Source of the DNA: Oxyruncus cristatus
Lineage: Eukaryota; Chordata; Aves; Passeriformes; Cotingidae
NCBI GenBank assembly: GCA_013399855.1
Contig: VXAY01006782.1
Location: forward strand, 967,258 to 1,031,257
Length of the DNA stretch: 64,000 nucleotides
Reading direction: 5' to 3'
Positions 63,341 through 64,000 of the stretch are shown one piece after another. The notes under the pieces are model-generated. The model ran no database searches. It had not been told where the DNA came from and worked only from the letters and a program-made list of their open reading frames with translations. The translations under genes and the position numbers were made by a program. Position 1 is the stretch's first letter; each line of letters begins with the position of its first letter.

Positions 63341-63639
63341 TAAGATGTGCTCTCCTTCCTCCCACAGCAGTGGCATTACTAGTGATTGCCACCAAATGTG
63401 ACCTCATTAGTCTTCATTCATCTGTGCACCTAGCTTTTCAGCTCTTGATATCTCTATTGATTAAAGAAATTAATATTTGTTTTCATGCAATTCCCAGCTT
63501 TGGAACAAGGGCCAGGCTTATTATTTCACACACTCAATTAATCTGAAATAACTTCAGGCTTGCCCTGTGAGCCAAATTTTAGCTAAAACAAGTACTGGAA
63601 GAAACCGACTCATCTTTGTTTTAGACTTGATGGTGTCAT

Positions 63640-64000
63640 TAGAAGCACAAACACTTGGCGCAGTCGGCAACACTCTTGAGCTCGCCGCCACTCATCTCTG
63701 CTGAAGGGAGGGAGGCAGAGACAGCTCTTCATGGTCTGTGCCCGCCACACAAGAGCCCAAGCTGCCGTCAGTGAGCTCTCTGCAGGGCTGCCTTCACCAC
63801 GGCTGTGCTAGTACAGGGGTGCGCAAGGGCTAATTAGCCCCCACGGTTAACAGGGCCAATTAGTCCCACGCACTGCTGAGCTGACATGGCTGGATCGCTC
63901 TGAAGGCCTCCTAACTCAGCACTGCTCTCTGCAGTCCTGGCTCCAGGGAGCTCTGCTGCCAAAAGGGGCCTCAGGGGGTCACACGTTTCATCTTCTCTCA
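63640..64000. other. GC- and CpG-enriched patch in CDH20 intron
   Basis: Composition changes sharply from the AT-rich intron to a GC-rich stretch with scattered CpGs (GGCGCAG, TCGGC, CTCGCCGCC, CCGCC, CACGG, GCGC). No exon with plausible splice sites and recognisable protein was found. It could be a regulatory element or part of a CpG-rich region running past the window edge. Confidence 0.4.
63827..63867. promoter_or_regulatory. Palindromic TAATTA homeodomain-type site cluster
   Basis: GGGCTAATTAGCCC at 63827-63840 is a perfect 14-base palindrome centred on TAATTA, the classic paired homeodomain site. It is followed by GGTTAAC (63845-63851, an HNF1-like half-site) and GGGCCAATTAGTCCC (63853-63867), an imperfect copy of the palindrome. 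The cluster sits in a GC- and CpG-richer patch of the CDH20 intron. The motifs are seen; binding is inferred. Confidence 0.4.

Larger units (their letters stand above)
62049..64000 (+). other. CDH20: CDH20 intron following the first coding exon (partial)
   Basis: No further cadherin exon is visible to the window end. Homology to EC1 (the expected continuation is an LHSD-type sequence) does not resume. The first 1.2 kb is ordinary AT-rich sequence. From about 63300 it becomes richer in candidate regulatory motifs, and from about 63650 it becomes GC- and CpG-richer. Short open frames here have no recognisable similarity. Confidence 0.85.

Noticed and set aside
1..64000. CRISPR arrays, tRNA or rRNA genes, complete retroviral LTR pairs, DNA transposon terminal repeats
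   Set aside because: I looked for regularly spaced repeats, cloverleaf-type A/B boxes, paired terminal repeats and pol-like frames. None could be supported by eye.

Overview
The window looks like part of a bird genome. It carries many CR1 LINE fragments of the avian kind: 5'-truncated, no poly-A tail, 3' ends in short ATTCTGTG-type repeats. Near its right end is one unmistakable vertebrate exon, the first coding exon of a type II classical cadherin that I recognise as cadherin-20 (CDH20; as I recall, the chicken protein has been called MN-cadherin). Base composition is mostly AT-rich, with a few GC-richer islands. The species cannot be fixed from the sequence.

Layout. Positions 1-61680 hold no coding exon I can support. 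This is either the gene desert upstream of CDH20 or its large first intron; upstream non-coding exons cannot be recognised by eye. The stretch contains (a) relatively recent CR1 copies in both orientations at about 1100-2096 (+), 9577-9682 (-), 27238-27895 (-), 39211-39531 (+), 41359-41622 (+), 42465-42620 (-), 52448-52517 (+) and 55856-56372 (-); (b) two much older, heavily decayed CR1/L3-like relics, both antisense, at about 25840-26190 and 49420-50530, the longer one covering former reverse-transcriptase sequence; (c) a short U2 snRNA-like fragment at 50646-50667; (d) simple-sequence tracts, including two poly-C/poly-A junctions; and (e) repeat-free AT-rich blocks rich in homeobox- and SOX-like sites that resemble conserved non-coding elements.

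Positions 61681-62048 form the CDH20 exon: acceptor AG, 125 bases of 5' UTR, then 81 codons encoding signal peptide, short propeptide, a furin-type RMKR site and the start of the first cadherin repeat with the two docking tryptophans, ending in phase 0 at a strong GTAAGA donor. Positions 62049-64000 are the following intron. It contains a PBX-MEIS consensus decamer at 63331 and, at the extreme right, a GC-rich patch with a perfect 14-base palindrome around TAATTA.

I see no operon, CRISPR array, tRNA, rRNA or new multi-gene system. The best leads are regulatory (the intronic motif clusters and the 43.6-44.4 kb block) and palaeogenomic (the fossil CR1 and the U2-like fragment).
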